A stretch of DNA of 64,000 nucleotides from Ipomoea triloba (taxonomy: Eukaryota; Streptophyta; Magnoliopsida; Solanales; Convolvulaceae), in contig NC_044922.1 in assembly GCF_003576645.1 (NCBI RefSeq), positions 16,963,790 to 17,027,789 of the forward strand, given 5' to 3'. The translations under genes were made by a program, and so were the position numbers. Positions 21,975 to 33,354 of the stretch are shown here, piece by piece (position 1 is the first letter of the stretch; each line of letters opens with the position of its first letter). The notes under the pieces are model-generated. The model searched no databases and was not told where the DNA came from. It saw nothing but the letters and a program-made list of their open reading frames with translations.

Positions 21975-23176
21975 TGATGTTGTGATATTGCGCTGAGGTG
22001 TGGATGTAGGTGGTAAAACGAAGATTCAAGACTCCCCGAGTGTCGTGTCTCTCAAGGATGGCGAATGGGAACCAAATATGTGTAGCATTTAGGAAGTTGA
22101 AAGGTAAGAGTTGCAAGAATCAAAGGGGAAGGTTTTGTTCATGGGTGGTTTGAAGGTAAAAAGGGATAGAAAATACAAAAGGTAAAAGGAAGGGGGTGCA
22201 TGCCAAAGGATAGATTATCGTAGGTAGCTTGGAATTGGGTTTCGGGATTGATCTAGGTAGTCACGGTATTGGTATCGAGTGGCGTCACACTCAGACTCTC
22301 AATCCTCATTCGGTTGAGGCATTTTATCGAACACCTAGCCTACCACTCCTCTCGGATCTCATCCTTTCAGATTAAGAGCGGAGATATAGATGAGTTGGGC
22401 TCGTGAGAGGCCGCTATCGCGCACTCTCTCATCATCCATACAAACATCAATCATACTCCCAAACTAATCTACTCTAACATGATGAACATTCAAACAACAA
22501 AGCAAAATACTCAATGTAATAAATCTAAAGAAGCAATCTAAATGGAAAGAGTATGTTACCAAAGGAATGGTGAATTTGACATCTTCAATCCATCTTCATT
22601 CATCTAAAAGATCTATTCTAATCTAAGGGAAAAGAGTGTGTTTTTCTTCCCCAAAGGGGAAGGAATGGAAAGAGAAATCAGATCTAAAGTTTATTGGGGC
22701 TGTAGGGAACTGATCTAAAAAACCTATAAAGGGCATATATATAGCCCCCAAAATCTCGCCCTAATTATTTCTGCGATGTGTCGCGTCCACGCGGCTCACA
22801 CGCGTGTGAGCGTGCGTGGGAGCAATCCAGTAAGCAATCACGCGTGCTCACACGCGTGTGAGCGTGCGTGGTGAAGTTTGCTTCTGTTGTCTTCTTCTAT
22901 GTTGTAGCTCTCGACGATACGGTTCCATAGCCACCTGCCTCGCCTCATTCGGACATTCCTAGCTCCGGTTACGTCCGTTTTACTGAAGTGTCGCCGGAAT
23001 GCCTTGCGAAGTGCAAGATATGTGCAAATTATATCGAAACACACAAGATTAGTCCCTAGACCTATATGCAATGAAATTACCATATCTTAGCATGTTTCTA
23101 GGCCTAATGGACATCTATTATAGCATGTTTCACACTTAAATGACCCCTAAAATACGGCTACTTTTGGCACTTATCA
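21975..23176 (-). repeat. 5' LTR of element 2 (1202 bp)
   Basis: It matches 15461-16797, with small deletions near 22203 and 22432. It contains the paired hairpin module at about 22787-22871. Ends are TGATGTTGTGAT and GGCACTTATCA followed by the TSD CCTGA. Confidence 0.92.
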
Positions 23177-23207
23177 CCTGACAAGCTTCCACCTCAAGGA
23201 ATTGCAG

Positions 23208-25122
23208 TTACTTCCTCACCTTGCCTTTGCCTTTCGCCCTTGCCTTATCTTGCTTGCTGTTGGCAGTGGAGAGTAGGCTTTGTCCTTGACTGCTCTCTGG
23301 AGTAGGAGGGCTTTGAACGGGTCGAGCACTTAGGACTAAGTCCTCGTAAAAGCGGCGACATTCCCTAACTTGATGATCCCATGAGGGAGGCATTGGGGCA
23401 TATCTAGGTTGATTCTCCTGGACAGATGACTCGTCAAGGATTTCATATGGCTCTTCCTCGGGCATCTCCTGTAGATAATGCTGATAGACTTCGTCATAGT
23501 CCTCGACACAAGGCTGCTCTTGTCTTGGAGAAGGAGAGTAGGCCCCAGCATGGTTCACTTCGTACCGATGCTGGATTTCATTCCACTTCCCACCAGTGGA
23601 AATGTGATAAGACTCCGAGATACCCTTATTTCAGGGACATTTTAGGGTGTTTTATCGCGTCTATAGCATCCTTATTTGGTAAATTATGTGCGTAAATGCT
23701 TGAAAATCACTAACTGATGCACAAAAGTTATTTTTAGCTTAAAAGAAGTAAAACAGGAGCCCTGGGAGCAAATAGGACCAAAAGATGAGCTTAAAGAGCA
23801 AACCAGGCAAAAGCGGAGCCCCGGAGGACCAATCTGGAAGGCCACACGCGTGTGAGCAAGCGTGGAAACTTTCCAGAAGCTCCCCATGCACGCTCACACG
23901 CGCGTGAGAGGCGTGGAGGCGTGATGCGCGAATTTCAGCTAGGGTTGTCATTTCGGAGACTATTTAAACCCCTTTGATGAATTTCCAGAGGAGGACTTTC
24001 CAGAATTTTAGTTTTCCCTTTCCTTAGTTTTCCTTTGGAGAGTTTTCTCCATTTTTCTTAGTTTTTAGATTAGATCAATCTCCATTGTAGAAGACAACAA
24101 GCTTGGATTGAAGATCTTCTTCTCTCTAGGTGATCTCTATTTCATTTCTATAATTTTAGCTATCTTATTCTTGGATTAAATTAGCTTTTACTTTCATTTC
24201 ATAGCATGAGTAGCTAATTTAGTCTAGGGATTTGGATTGTGTGATTGAATATTGCTTTTGTGATGATCTTATTTCTATATCTTGGATCTATGAGTTTGTG
24301 TTGATGGATTATCTATTCTTGTCTTTTGATTGTTGTTTTGATGAGATCTCGTTGGATTTGGCCAATCTAGATGAGAGATTGAGCTCTTGACTCTTTCATG
24401 TCTTTGATTAGAGTTAGGATTTGAAGCTTTACACAATCAAATTTCCTATGGACTTCTTAAGAATAGTAGGATAGTGTGTAGCTTAAGTGTTTGATAAAAT
24501 TCCTCTTAGAACTTTGGATGCTTGAAGGCACTCCTAAGTCAAAGAAGCCTTAGTACACAAGGTGGAAAAGGACTAAGACAACACACTCTTGAATAGACAA
24601 TATCCTAGCAATCCTAATCCATGACCTTAGACTCTCACTATGCAATATTCATGAACACTATCCAATCCCTACCCCTTTTACATATTCCCAAAATCACTTT
24701 TACTTTACTACTCTCTTGCACTCAAACCAACCAATGAACTACACTCTCACTTGCAATTCCACCCTTCACCACACTCAAGTCCTATGCATGATCCAATCAA
24801 GTAAACTCCCGAATGTTTGACACACCTCCACGTCCCTCCTTCGAGACCGACACTCGGGGAGTCACAGACTTTCCGTTTTAACATAAATATCTTTTGACAC
24901 TCCAACCCTACGCAAAACCGCGATGTCAAAATGCTTGAGTGAGGTGGAGAGCGTTTTGGTATGAGATCCTGATTTGGCCAGAAAGGTTCAACATCCGGAG
25001 GAGCAAGTCCAGTTGAGTGGTAACCTGGAACTGAAAATGTTGGCTGTTTAGGAGCTTCCTCTGAATCTGATAACTCAAGTGGGAGATCGGAATTATCTCC
25101 TTCCAGGGGCTGTCCCTTTTCC
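23208..25122 (-). pseudogene. Older gag-like ORF split by a solo LTR
   Basis: Removing the solo LTR at 23605-24928 and one TSD copy joins two open minus-strand stretches, 25122-24934 and 23604-23208, in one frame of about 195 codons. The 5' part is acidic and Pro-rich (LELSDSEEAP, GLAPPDVEPFWPN). The 3' part contains SPSPRQEQ and YQHYLQEMPEEEP and ends in a Lys/Arg-rich tail with KARAKGKGKVRK before the stop. It is probably the C-terminal part of a gag-like protein of an older LTR element into which elements 2 and 3 inserted. The upstream side is cut by the LTR fragment at 25127. No zinc knuckle is visible, and family assignment is inference. Confidence 0.5.
23605..24928 (+). mobile_element. 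Solo LTR (1324 bp) with TSD AAATG
   Basis: It starts TGATAAGACTCCGAG and ends GCGATGTCA. AAATG flanks it at 23600-23604 and 24929-24933. It is a distant member of the TGATAAG...ATCA family, with hairpin pairs at 23842-23865 and 23887-23916. It interrupts an otherwise continuous gag-like frame. Confidence 0.93.
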
Positions 25123-25126
25123 GCCC

Positions 25127-25522
25127 TGATAAGCTCCCAAGATACCCATTATTTGAGTATAAACTAGGGTGTTTTATAGTGTTTTCAGTATCCTTAAATG
25201 ATAATTTTATGATGATTTGTGCTTTAAATTCGTTAACCACACACAAAGCTACCTTTGGCATGGTTTGAGACAGCACAGAGGTCCCGGGAGCTATTAGGAA
25301 CAAAGAACGAGCTTAAGAAACAAACCGAGCAAGTTTGGAGCCCCGAAGAACACGGAATGAAGCCCACACGCGTGTTGGTGCGCGTGGCAACATTCCAGTA
25401 GCCAACCACGCACGCCACCACGCGTGTGGGAGGCGTGGTTGGAACACTGCGCGAGAATATTTTCTAGGGCAAAATTTCGGAGACTATTTAAGCCCCCTTG
25501 ATAGAATTTCAGAGGGAGAGCC
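25127..25522 (+). mobile_element. LTR fragment, TGATAAG family, truncated
   Basis: It starts TGATAAGCTCCCAAGATACCC and follows the 23605 LTR in order, including the hairpin pair at 25363-25439 and TTCGGAGACTATTTAA. It is then cut at 25522 by sequence beginning TGTAATACCCGG. The remainder was not found in the window. Confidence 0.8.
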
Positions 25523-26458
25523 TGTAATACCCGGTCTTTTTGGAATTCTAGATCAAACCATTTGAAAACTTAGCTTATTCCCTATCTTTATTATAGTTAT
25601 GATATGATGTGCACAAATATTTGAATATAGTGAGTATTTATTTATTTTAAAAATAAATATGTATATGTTTAGCTCCTGTTAGTGTACGTACATTATTAGC
25701 AATTTTTATATATTATACATATATGCAGTGGTATGTATATTTATGTATTTTTGAGTGTACGTACTTATAGTATAGATATAGCATATATGTTGTGAAATTA
25801 AATATATATGTGTATCTAAGATATATATATGTAACATGTGTTAGTTATATATATCTATTATTATGTTATTATATATAAATATATAACGTATGCACAGTAT
25901 GTATATATATAAATTAATAATAAGTTGTGTTAGTGATATATATATGTATATATGTAACGTATATCTATTATAATATATATATAGTGATAGGCCATTAAGT
26001 TTGGATTTTATTATATATGTTAGTGTGTTACGTATGTATGAATATATATAATTATAATATATAATGTATGTTATGTATGTATTATATGTTATAGTACGGG
26101 AGTACTATAAATATATATATGGATAATAAACCCTAATGCTGCCTCCTTTTTCTCTCTAAAACTAAAAGCCTTTCTCTGCTGCTCAACTTCGACTTCCACC
26201 GCCGGCCTCCGGCCGGAGCTCTAATGGAGCTTTGAGCCGGCGGTTTTGGTCACCTTCTACGTTTGCTCTGGCTCTTCTTCCGCCCCGACCACCGTCGCAG
26301 CTCCGTCCGCCTCCGACCACCGCCACAGATCTTCTTCTTTCGTTTTCTTTCCCTTTAAATAAAATAATAGTAGGTAGGTATTGAGGTTTGTGTTGGTAGC
26401 CTTGAACTCCCAACCCTACTTTGGCTTTACCACTTTTTATTTTCTCTATTATTGTGTT

Positions 26459-26514
26459 TTCCTCTCGTTACTTTCACGGGCTTTTTTCCTCTCGTTACTT
26501 TCACGAGCTTTTCA
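26459..26514. repeat. 27-bp tandem duplication
   Basis: CCTCTCGTTACTTTCACGGG at 26461 is repeated from 26488 with one G-to-A difference, period 27. Confidence 0.85.
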
Positions 26515-26536
26515 TTATCATTAGCATAAATCATTT

Positions 26537-26691
26537 AGTTTGGTTTCGGCAAGTGTTGATCTTATCCTGGGCGAGTTTAGTTTGGTTTCGGCAAGTGTTG
26601 ATCTTATCCTGGGCGAGCAAAAAAGTATGATGACGAAGACCCAGATTATCCTGGGCGAGCAAAAAAGTATGATGACGAAGACCCAGATCTT
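26537..26691. repeat. Two chained exact 42-bp tandem duplications
   Basis: AGTTTGGTTTCGGCAAGTGT recurs from 26537 at 26579. CCTGGGCGAGCAAAAAAGTA recurs from 26608 at 26650. Both have period 42 with no visible mismatch. Confidence 0.92.
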
Positions 26692-28226
26692 TGATGAAGC
26701 TTTAAGCTCCTTGAAGGAACATAGCTTCCTAGTTATGAAACAGCCTGCGATTCAAGTTTTCTATAGCATAGTTAGAAAAGTTGTTTCTATGTCTAACTGT
26801 AAGGAATGGTTTACCATTTCATTGATCGTTGATGTAAACGTTTTATGTTATGAATTAATGGAATAGCTACGTTTATTTTCAAAAATATATATATATATGG
26901 ATAGGATAAAAGATAAATGTGATTGATTGTAATCTCTTAGGAGTTACACAATCAAATCCAAATCAAATCATTTCTTCCTTATTCTCCTTAAGCAATTATT
27001 TAAGGACATGATGATAAGCTATTGAAGTCTTGATCACATTCCATTCTTCTTCCTTCTCCTATCGCCAAATTTTACTTGACAAAAGAAAAAAAAATATTTC
27101 TCTTCTTGATTCATCCTTCAGTTTTAGGAGCTTTGTTTTGGGTGATAAGTTCTTCCTTTAAGTGATTTGTTTATCATATATTAATGAAGGATTTCTATCT
27201 TATATGAATATTTTTGTATGGTATTGGGTGTTGATATGATGATGGTATAGAAGAAGTAGGATCTCCTAACCGTGGTTAAAAGGTTGATAAAAGGGATTTT
27301 CATCATTCCAAGTAAGTGGAAATTTTACCCCATGCCTTGCCCTTATTCTTTGTGTGTTTTAAGTGGTATGTATTTGAGAAGTGTATAATTACACTTAGCA
27401 AAATTTTATGCATATGAAAGATGCATTCATTTACTTGTGATTTTGGCTCATGAAATGATGAGTAAGAAAGTATATAATTGTATGTTACACAAGTATATTT
27501 TATTTTAAAAAAATTATATAAATGTATGTACGTATGTATAAGCTATGTATATATTTGTGTTGTTATTGTATTATGTGTATGTAAGTGGATTTTTCAACCA
27601 TGTTTTGCCCTTGTGTGTTTTAATCTATGATTAAACATGATTTTTGTGGATTGATTAAGTCATAGATTTTCATACATGAATTCTTGAAGCATGAACCATC
27701 TTTATAGTATAAATTATATGTTGTGGTAGAGATTATGTTTATTTGGGATTTATTGATGAATAATTATATTATGGAATTTTAAATAAATATAGGTTTGTGT
27801 ATATAGCCGTATGTATATGTGTGTGTATACATATTCCTAGTGAAATCTTGTGTATTAAGATGTATGTGTGTGTTTTCTTTTTAAAAAAAAAATATTTTGT
27901 ATGTGTACGTATTCTTATGAATAAAAAAAAAACAAATATATATATATATATATATATACATGTGCGCGCGCGCGCATATGAGTAGTTAGTATGTATGTAT
28001 ATGTAATTAGTAAGTAGCTAATTGATGCATAGGTATATGTATGACATGTATGAACTGTACGTATGTTTATTATTAATTATATTTTTTTATTACGGAATGT
28101 ATATATGTATTTATGAAAACATAATTTTTTTTTTGTACAACTGTATATGTTTTGTAGTGTGTACATATTATTTTAATATTCAAATTGAGAATCCAACTAT
28201 TACGAATTTATGGTATTTATTACATA

Positions 28227-29051
28227 GGGTTGCACTCTGGTGCGAACTCTCGCCCAGGTAGGAAATGAGAACGCTCCACAGCCGTCCACGTGTCCAGATC
28301 AACGAATCAGATGCAATTTTAAAAAAAAAGACGCGGTGGCATTTTCGTAAATAACTAGAGCTTTGGTGCACCTAGTTTCACTTACAAGTGCACCTAGTTT
28401 CACTTAAAAGTGCACCTAGTTTCACTTACAGTGCACCTATTTTCGCACATATTTTCACTTACAAGTGCGAGTAATTTACCTCGTTAATATTCATGCACCT
28501 ATTTTCGCAAATATTTTCACTTACAAATGCAACTAATTTACCTTGTTAATATTCATGCACCTGGTGCACCTAGTTTTAACATATGTTGCACCTAGTTATA
28601 ACATTAGGTGCACTTAGTATTGATGCTCACTGTGCAATTCACTTGCACCTGTAATACATTTTACTTGCATCTACAATACATTTTACTTGCACTTGTGCAA
28701 GTAATTTACTTTGTTAACATTCATGCACCTGGTTGCAACCTATGTGTACCTAGTTATAACATTAAGTGCACCTAGTTATAACATTAGGTGCACTTAGTAT
28801 TGATGCTCATTGTACAATTTACTTGCACTTGTAATACATTTTACTTGCACGTGTGCACCTATTTTCACTTGCAGGTGCAAGTAATTTACCTTGTTAACAT
28901 TTATGCACCTGGGTGCACCTATGTGCACCTAGTTATAACATGACGTGCACCTAGTTATAACGTTAGGTGCAACTACATTCTGGACACGTGGCGCGCTGTG
29001 ATTCGTCCGCATTTCTCTCCTGGGCGGCCAGTACGCATTTGAACGCTATCC
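28227..29051. mobile_element. MULE-type MITE with internal minisatellite (825 bp)
   Basis: Terminal inverted repeats of about 75 bp start GGGTTGCACTCTGGTGCG on the left and GGATAGCGTTCAAATGCG on the complement of the right. Both continue through CGCCCAGG, GAAATG and CCACGTGTCCAGA. The direct repeat TTATTACATA flanks it at 28217-28226 and 29052-29061, consistent with the 9-11 bp TSDs of Mutator-like elements. The interior is a decayed array of GTGCACCTAGTT(T/A)-based units of about 20-30 bp. There is no transposase frame, so it is non-autonomous. Confidence 0.88.
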
Positions 29052-29061
29052 TTATTACATA

Positions 29062-31349
29062 ATTATGTTGATAATGTATTTTGTGCGTACGCTACGTTAC
29101 TAGTGGTAATAATATTAAGATTTATTTGTTTTTATTTCATTTTGCTGATGATGCCGTACGTATATAATAATAATTATAATCATGAAAATAACTGTCAGGA
29201 TTTTACTATGAAATTACTCTAAATTAACTGTCAGGATTTTACTATGAGATCAGACCTGAATTCTTGTATTTAGTCCATGATCATGCAAAGTACATAAAGT
29301 GTAGAAAATAAGTGTGACAAGCCTAGATCAATATTAATTTACTGGCATGATTAAGTACAACAAACACAAAACATTTATACAACAAGATCATCACCTCCCA
29401 ATATCCATTGAAGTTGTTCAAAAGTACTGCTTGAAATTGATAGACTTGAGTTATGTTCCTCAAGCCAGAGGATCCCTCATGTCTTGATACAAGTGAAACT
29501 TCGGTTGCTTTAGGCTCCCGTCTGATCAATTCAAGCAGACATCATCCTCCAGGTTAGACTGAAGTCCCTTTTTCGAAGAATTTCATTGAGTACATTTTTG
29601 CACCAGTCCTTTTCTCTCAATTTCGACTATCTTCTGCACCCCTATAAACCCTCTATATTTTCCATTGTATACTTCTAAAGCCGTAACACATACAAGACAA
29701 CTTCTTTCCATATACAAGATGAGTATACCAACACTAGAAAGGAACTACACAAGAAACTGAAGATATAGAAACTGTTCAAAATATAGCAACACAAATATTT
29801 TAATAATAATTACAGTCAGAAAGCTAACATGATGAGTCATCGCCGCAACTGTAACCGTAGCTATGGTCGTCCATAGAATGTTATTGTGCAACAACTTTGT
29901 CTTCTAAGCTCGATCTTTTTTTTTTTTTTTTTTTACTAATGAAACGTATGAATTCAAAGAAGTTACACTTAATTTTCTAATATCCTTTTAATTTTCTATG
30001 ATTTAAAGGATTTAAATCCAATATTGAGTTATCAAAAGTATATGAGTTAATCGGACCATAAATGATTCATTGACTATTGACATTTATCAATTTTCATCTT
30101 CGATTTTCAATTTGACCATAAATGGCCCATTGACTATTGATTTTGTTTGAAATTTGGTCTTCCAGTTAAGTATCCATTTAGTGAACATTAAATTTAAGGA
30201 TAATAATGTAAAAATTAACTTCTTGTTGAGATGAACAAGTACAAAATTAGATTCATAAAGTTAATATATTGGGTTCATCATTAGTGAGAATGTGAAAAGT
30301 AAAAAATTTGCATTAGTATCTTTAAATTTAATGTTATTTTAACAAGAATTTAATGTTTATTATTTTTTAGGTAAAAGGTAAATATGTATTCCCAAAGGAA
30401 AGGGGCAAAAACCCCGACCTTATGATGTAATTACAAATACGCGGGCGGGGTATACCCCGACCCAAACTTGGGAGATCAAACGCATTGCACCAAGGCAATT
30501 AAAAATACGAGAGATATTTAGGGCTTACTCGGCCCAAATGGAGGATGACCATTTTAACACAAAGTGTAAAATGGCAGACCATCCACTGGGTTGAACTCCA
30601 AGCAAGCCCCAAACGGCCCAAAGCAAATCTGCGAAAATAAAGTCCATGCAAGGACTGTTGGCCCAAAAGCTATAAACAAATCTAATGGGTCAAATACAAA
30701 ATCCCTACTACAATGCAAAAAATATGAGATACAAAGCAAAGTCAACAATTTGACTTGAAAATCATTTAAAGCCTTGTCTGCCACACAAGGAAAAAGCTGA
30801 TGCATCTACTCCATATTGAGCCACGTGCACTGATTTGACTTTATTCCTTCCGATGACCAACTCGGCGGAGAAGAATAGAGACCAGCAAAACTGATGACTG
30901 CAAAAGAAAGGCCGCCATTGCTACCTGCCGGTGAAGATGGAGAAAAAATTTCCTTCTTACAGCCGGCAAACCATAATGAAATCTTAAGACAAATTAAAGC
31001 AAAACTAAGAATCTCCCGTCAAACCATTACAGTATCTCGGAAAATTCAACAAAATCGCCTGAAAATATAACAAATCAGCCTTAGATACTTACCCAATCCA
31101 AACTCCGGCATTTTTCCTATTCTCTCAGCTTTAATTTGCTGTAAAACTGCAAAACGGCGGAAGGCCCCTCATCCTTAGCTTCCTAAAACACCACTGTGGA
31201 GCTAGACTCACCAAACAAGCAAGAAGATGAACACAACTCAGACCGAATTGAATACCTTCCTAAAATACATTATGTCAATGGGAGATGGAAGATTTTTAAC
31301 TAACGTAGCTTCGTACTCTTTGATTGATTAGATACAGAGAAATACGTGA
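29062..31349. other. Intergenic DNA, nothing identified
   Basis: This contains a 36-bp tandem pair (29190/29226), a poly-T run (about 29922-29944) and two diverged copies of GACCATAAATG..CATTGACTATTGA (about 30053 and 30114). A moderately GC-rich block at 30400-31200 has a short complement-strand frame that is not convincing. A minus-strand frame at 29323-29529 resembles coding sequence weakly and could be a lost exon. No gene is supported. Confidence 0.5.
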
Positions 31350-31620
31350 CTCAGAAAACCTTTCCATCCTGTCTTTGCCCTGCTATCTCAATAACACTCT
31401 TCATGACACGAGAAGAGATTGAGATGGGTTTCTGATTTCCAAATGCAACACCATATCTTATTTCATTGCTTAGCTTGCTTTATCACATATAAAAACATTT
31501 CATTTCTAAAAGCAATTCAAGCAGATGCTTCACCTCATATCATGATCTTTTGCGCGCTCCTTAAAATTAAAGCAGATGTTTTAGAGTACCAACACTAGGA
31601 TGAACCCTTCTTGGTCCACT
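31350..31620. repeat. Segmental repeat shared with 56561-56910
   Basis: TTTCCATCCTGTCTTTGCCC, TCATATCATGATCTTTTGC and TTAAAGCAGATGTTTTAGAG appear in the same order at both places. The copy here stops near the CACTA insertion. The word CTACAATACAACTAACAATAGTC from the end of the 56561 block reappears at about 45642, just beyond the CACTA right end, so the CACTA inserted into one copy. Confidence 0.75.
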
Positions 31621-32465
31621 CATGGGAGCACTAAATCCTGTTCTCTTTCCAAACAGGTCCATTTATGCATATATGTATCCCATAATCATTAATTACATAA
31701 ATTGGCCTGGCCTACAACCAACTGCTATATTAAACTCACTCATATTCACAGAAATTTATAAAACAAGAAAATTAATTATATTGTCAAATACAAAAGGCCG
31801 GCAGGATACATGCATATATATATATAAGAAATTATGAATGATTCCTCCACATGCACTACACCAAAAAGGTTATTTAGTGGCGGTTAATTTGTTATTTAGA
31901 GGCGGTTCAAAACCGCCACTAAACTGTTTAGAGGTGGTTCCCCAACCGTGTCTAAATAGTGTGTCGCGAAGGATTTAGAGGCGGTTTTAGACAAGTGTGG
32001 GAATTAATGGAAAACTTATTTAGCGGATAATTAATTATTTTTTTCTAGAGTTTAGCGACACTTACATAACCGCCACTAAATTATTTTATTTATTAGCTGC
32101 GGTTATATAACCACCGCTAAATCTTAATTTTAGTTTTTAAATTATTTCTTATCTAATTGAACTGAAAGTTTTTGAACTGAAATTAAAATTTTTCATTGTA
32201 TTTTAGTTTTTATTTTTATAATCCTGATCAAATTAAGTATTTTTTTTTTAAATCTCTACATTCAAATTTGCATTGCAACCACAAACAAACTCTATATACA
32301 CATTTAATTGAAAACAAAATCAATTGTAATGAATATTTGTCAAATAATATCAAATAATATTCATGTACAACCAACCGTCTACATATTAATTGAATTGTAT
32401 ACATCAACCTCATCTTTGCAATGGAATCTTCATGGACAAGTCCTATATTATAAGAAAATGCAAAG

Positions 32466-32542
32466 CATAGTTATCTAGGCGGACTTTCTAGGCGAAATGC
32501 CGTCGACTGCCTAGTCGACTAGACAGCCGCCTAGGCGATGAG

Positions 32543-32590
<48 letters not shown>

Positions 32591-33273
32591 CCATACAAAA
32601 TAATTAGGATGTGAATAGGCAATTAGGCATGATGTGTGTTGGAAATAGGCAGCCATATTTACTTCACTCTAGGAAGTTGTAGCACCCATATTTACTCTAC
32701 TTTAGGGAGTTGTAGCAGCCCCATTTACTCTCCTCTAGGAAGTTGTAGTCTTAAGAAGAGTGAAATTGAAAGCTTTTGTATATTTCTATGTATTATCACT
32801 AGACACTGATTACACATATATATACATAGAAATTGAGACAAAAAGGAACTCTTTTCCCTGAAATACTACTCCCAGTATCAGCACTAACCCTACTGATCCA
32901 AACATCCTTATTTGCTCCTACTTTGCTGCATAATGATTCTACAAAGAGGAATGGGCTTTGCTCGGAACAGGAGGACGATGCCGGAGCTCGAACCGCTCCG
33001 CCATCGGAGCCACCACGCTCCTCCACGCGCCGTCGCCGTGCCGCCGCTCCGACTCCACGCGCCGGCGCGTGAGGAAGATTCCGGCGACTTCTCCGACTAG
33101 AAATTACACCGGTAGACTCGCTTAGTGTGTAGGTTCTACCCATGTATGTTTTGTGGAGTTTTGGGGTTGTATTCTGCACTTAGGCGAGGCGAGCACATTA
33201 GGCGTTCGGTCCCGACCGACCGGACGCCTAGGCGTCGCCTAGACGTCGCCTAGGTGACGCCTTGATAACACTG
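32466..33273. mobile_element. hAT non-autonomous element (808 bp)
   Basis: Terminal inverted repeats are CATAGTTATCTAGGCGG on the left and CAGTGTTATCAAGGCGT on the complement of the right. The 8-bp TSD is ATGCAAAG at 32458-32465 and 33274-33281. Inner ends are full of GCCTAGGCG words. The middle holds a (TA)n run (about 32540-32588), LTR-like TAGGAAGTTGTAG repeats and a GC-rich block (32980-33110) with the palindrome CGCGCCGGCGCG. Frames in the GC block run through on both strands because of composition and are not transposase. Confidence 0.85.
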
Positions 33274-33354
33274 ATGCAAAGTCAGTAAAAATGAACTGTG
33301 TGCAGGGCCTTGATAACACTGATGCAAAGTCAGTAAAAATGAACTGTATGCACC
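33259..33354. repeat. 48-bp tandem duplication spanning the hAT border
   Basis: GCCTTGATAACACTGATGCA begins at 33259 and again at 33307. The unit includes the last 15 bp of the hAT element, its right TSD and flanking DNA, so the duplication arose after the insertion. Confidence 0.9.

Larger units (their letters stand above)
15461..23176 (-). mobile_element. Complete non-autonomous LTR retrotransposon, element 2
   Basis: A minus-strand element with 5' LTR 21975-23176, PBS 21954-21971, degenerate ORF 20430-18848, conserved non-coding internal region, PPT about 16798-16812 and 3' LTR 15461-16797. The TSD is CCTGA at 15456-15460 and 23177-23181. It belongs to the same family as element 1 (shared ORF, PBS type, PPT and hairpin modules), although the LTRs are clearly diverged. 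A plus-oriented LTR of the family is nested at 20487-21750. No pol motifs are visible. Confidence 0.93.
25523..28216 (+). other. AT-rich LTR-like DNA without genes
   Basis: It begins TGTAATACCCGGTC, resembling the start of Tekay/Reina-type LTRs. There are long TATATA-rich stretches (25680-26130), then a promoter-like stretch with a CT-rich start region and a GC-rich block (26150-26340). No matching GGTGTTACA end was found before 28216, so the right border is unknown. Short frames here, including a Gly/Arg-rich antisense one at 26183-26413, follow composition and are not credible genes. A GC dinucleotide run (27963-27974) and a TA run (27938-27957) are also present. Confidence 0.4.

Noticed and set aside
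26183..26413. Gly/Arg-rich minus-strand ORF
   Set aside because: The GC-rich stretch in an LTR-like leader gives an open frame by composition. There is no domain or homology visible.
28370..28990. Possible CRISPR-like array
   Set aside because: Units are variable, spacers are not unique, the genome is a plant, and the array is enclosed by MULE TIRs and a TSD.
29323..29529. 68-codon minus-strand ORF
   Set aside because: Part of it could be an exon relic, but nothing around it supports a gene model.
32799..33179. 126-codon minus-strand ORF and overlapping plus-strand ORFs
   Set aside because: These lie inside the hAT element in a GC-rich palindromic block. Frames on both strands are open for compositional reasons.
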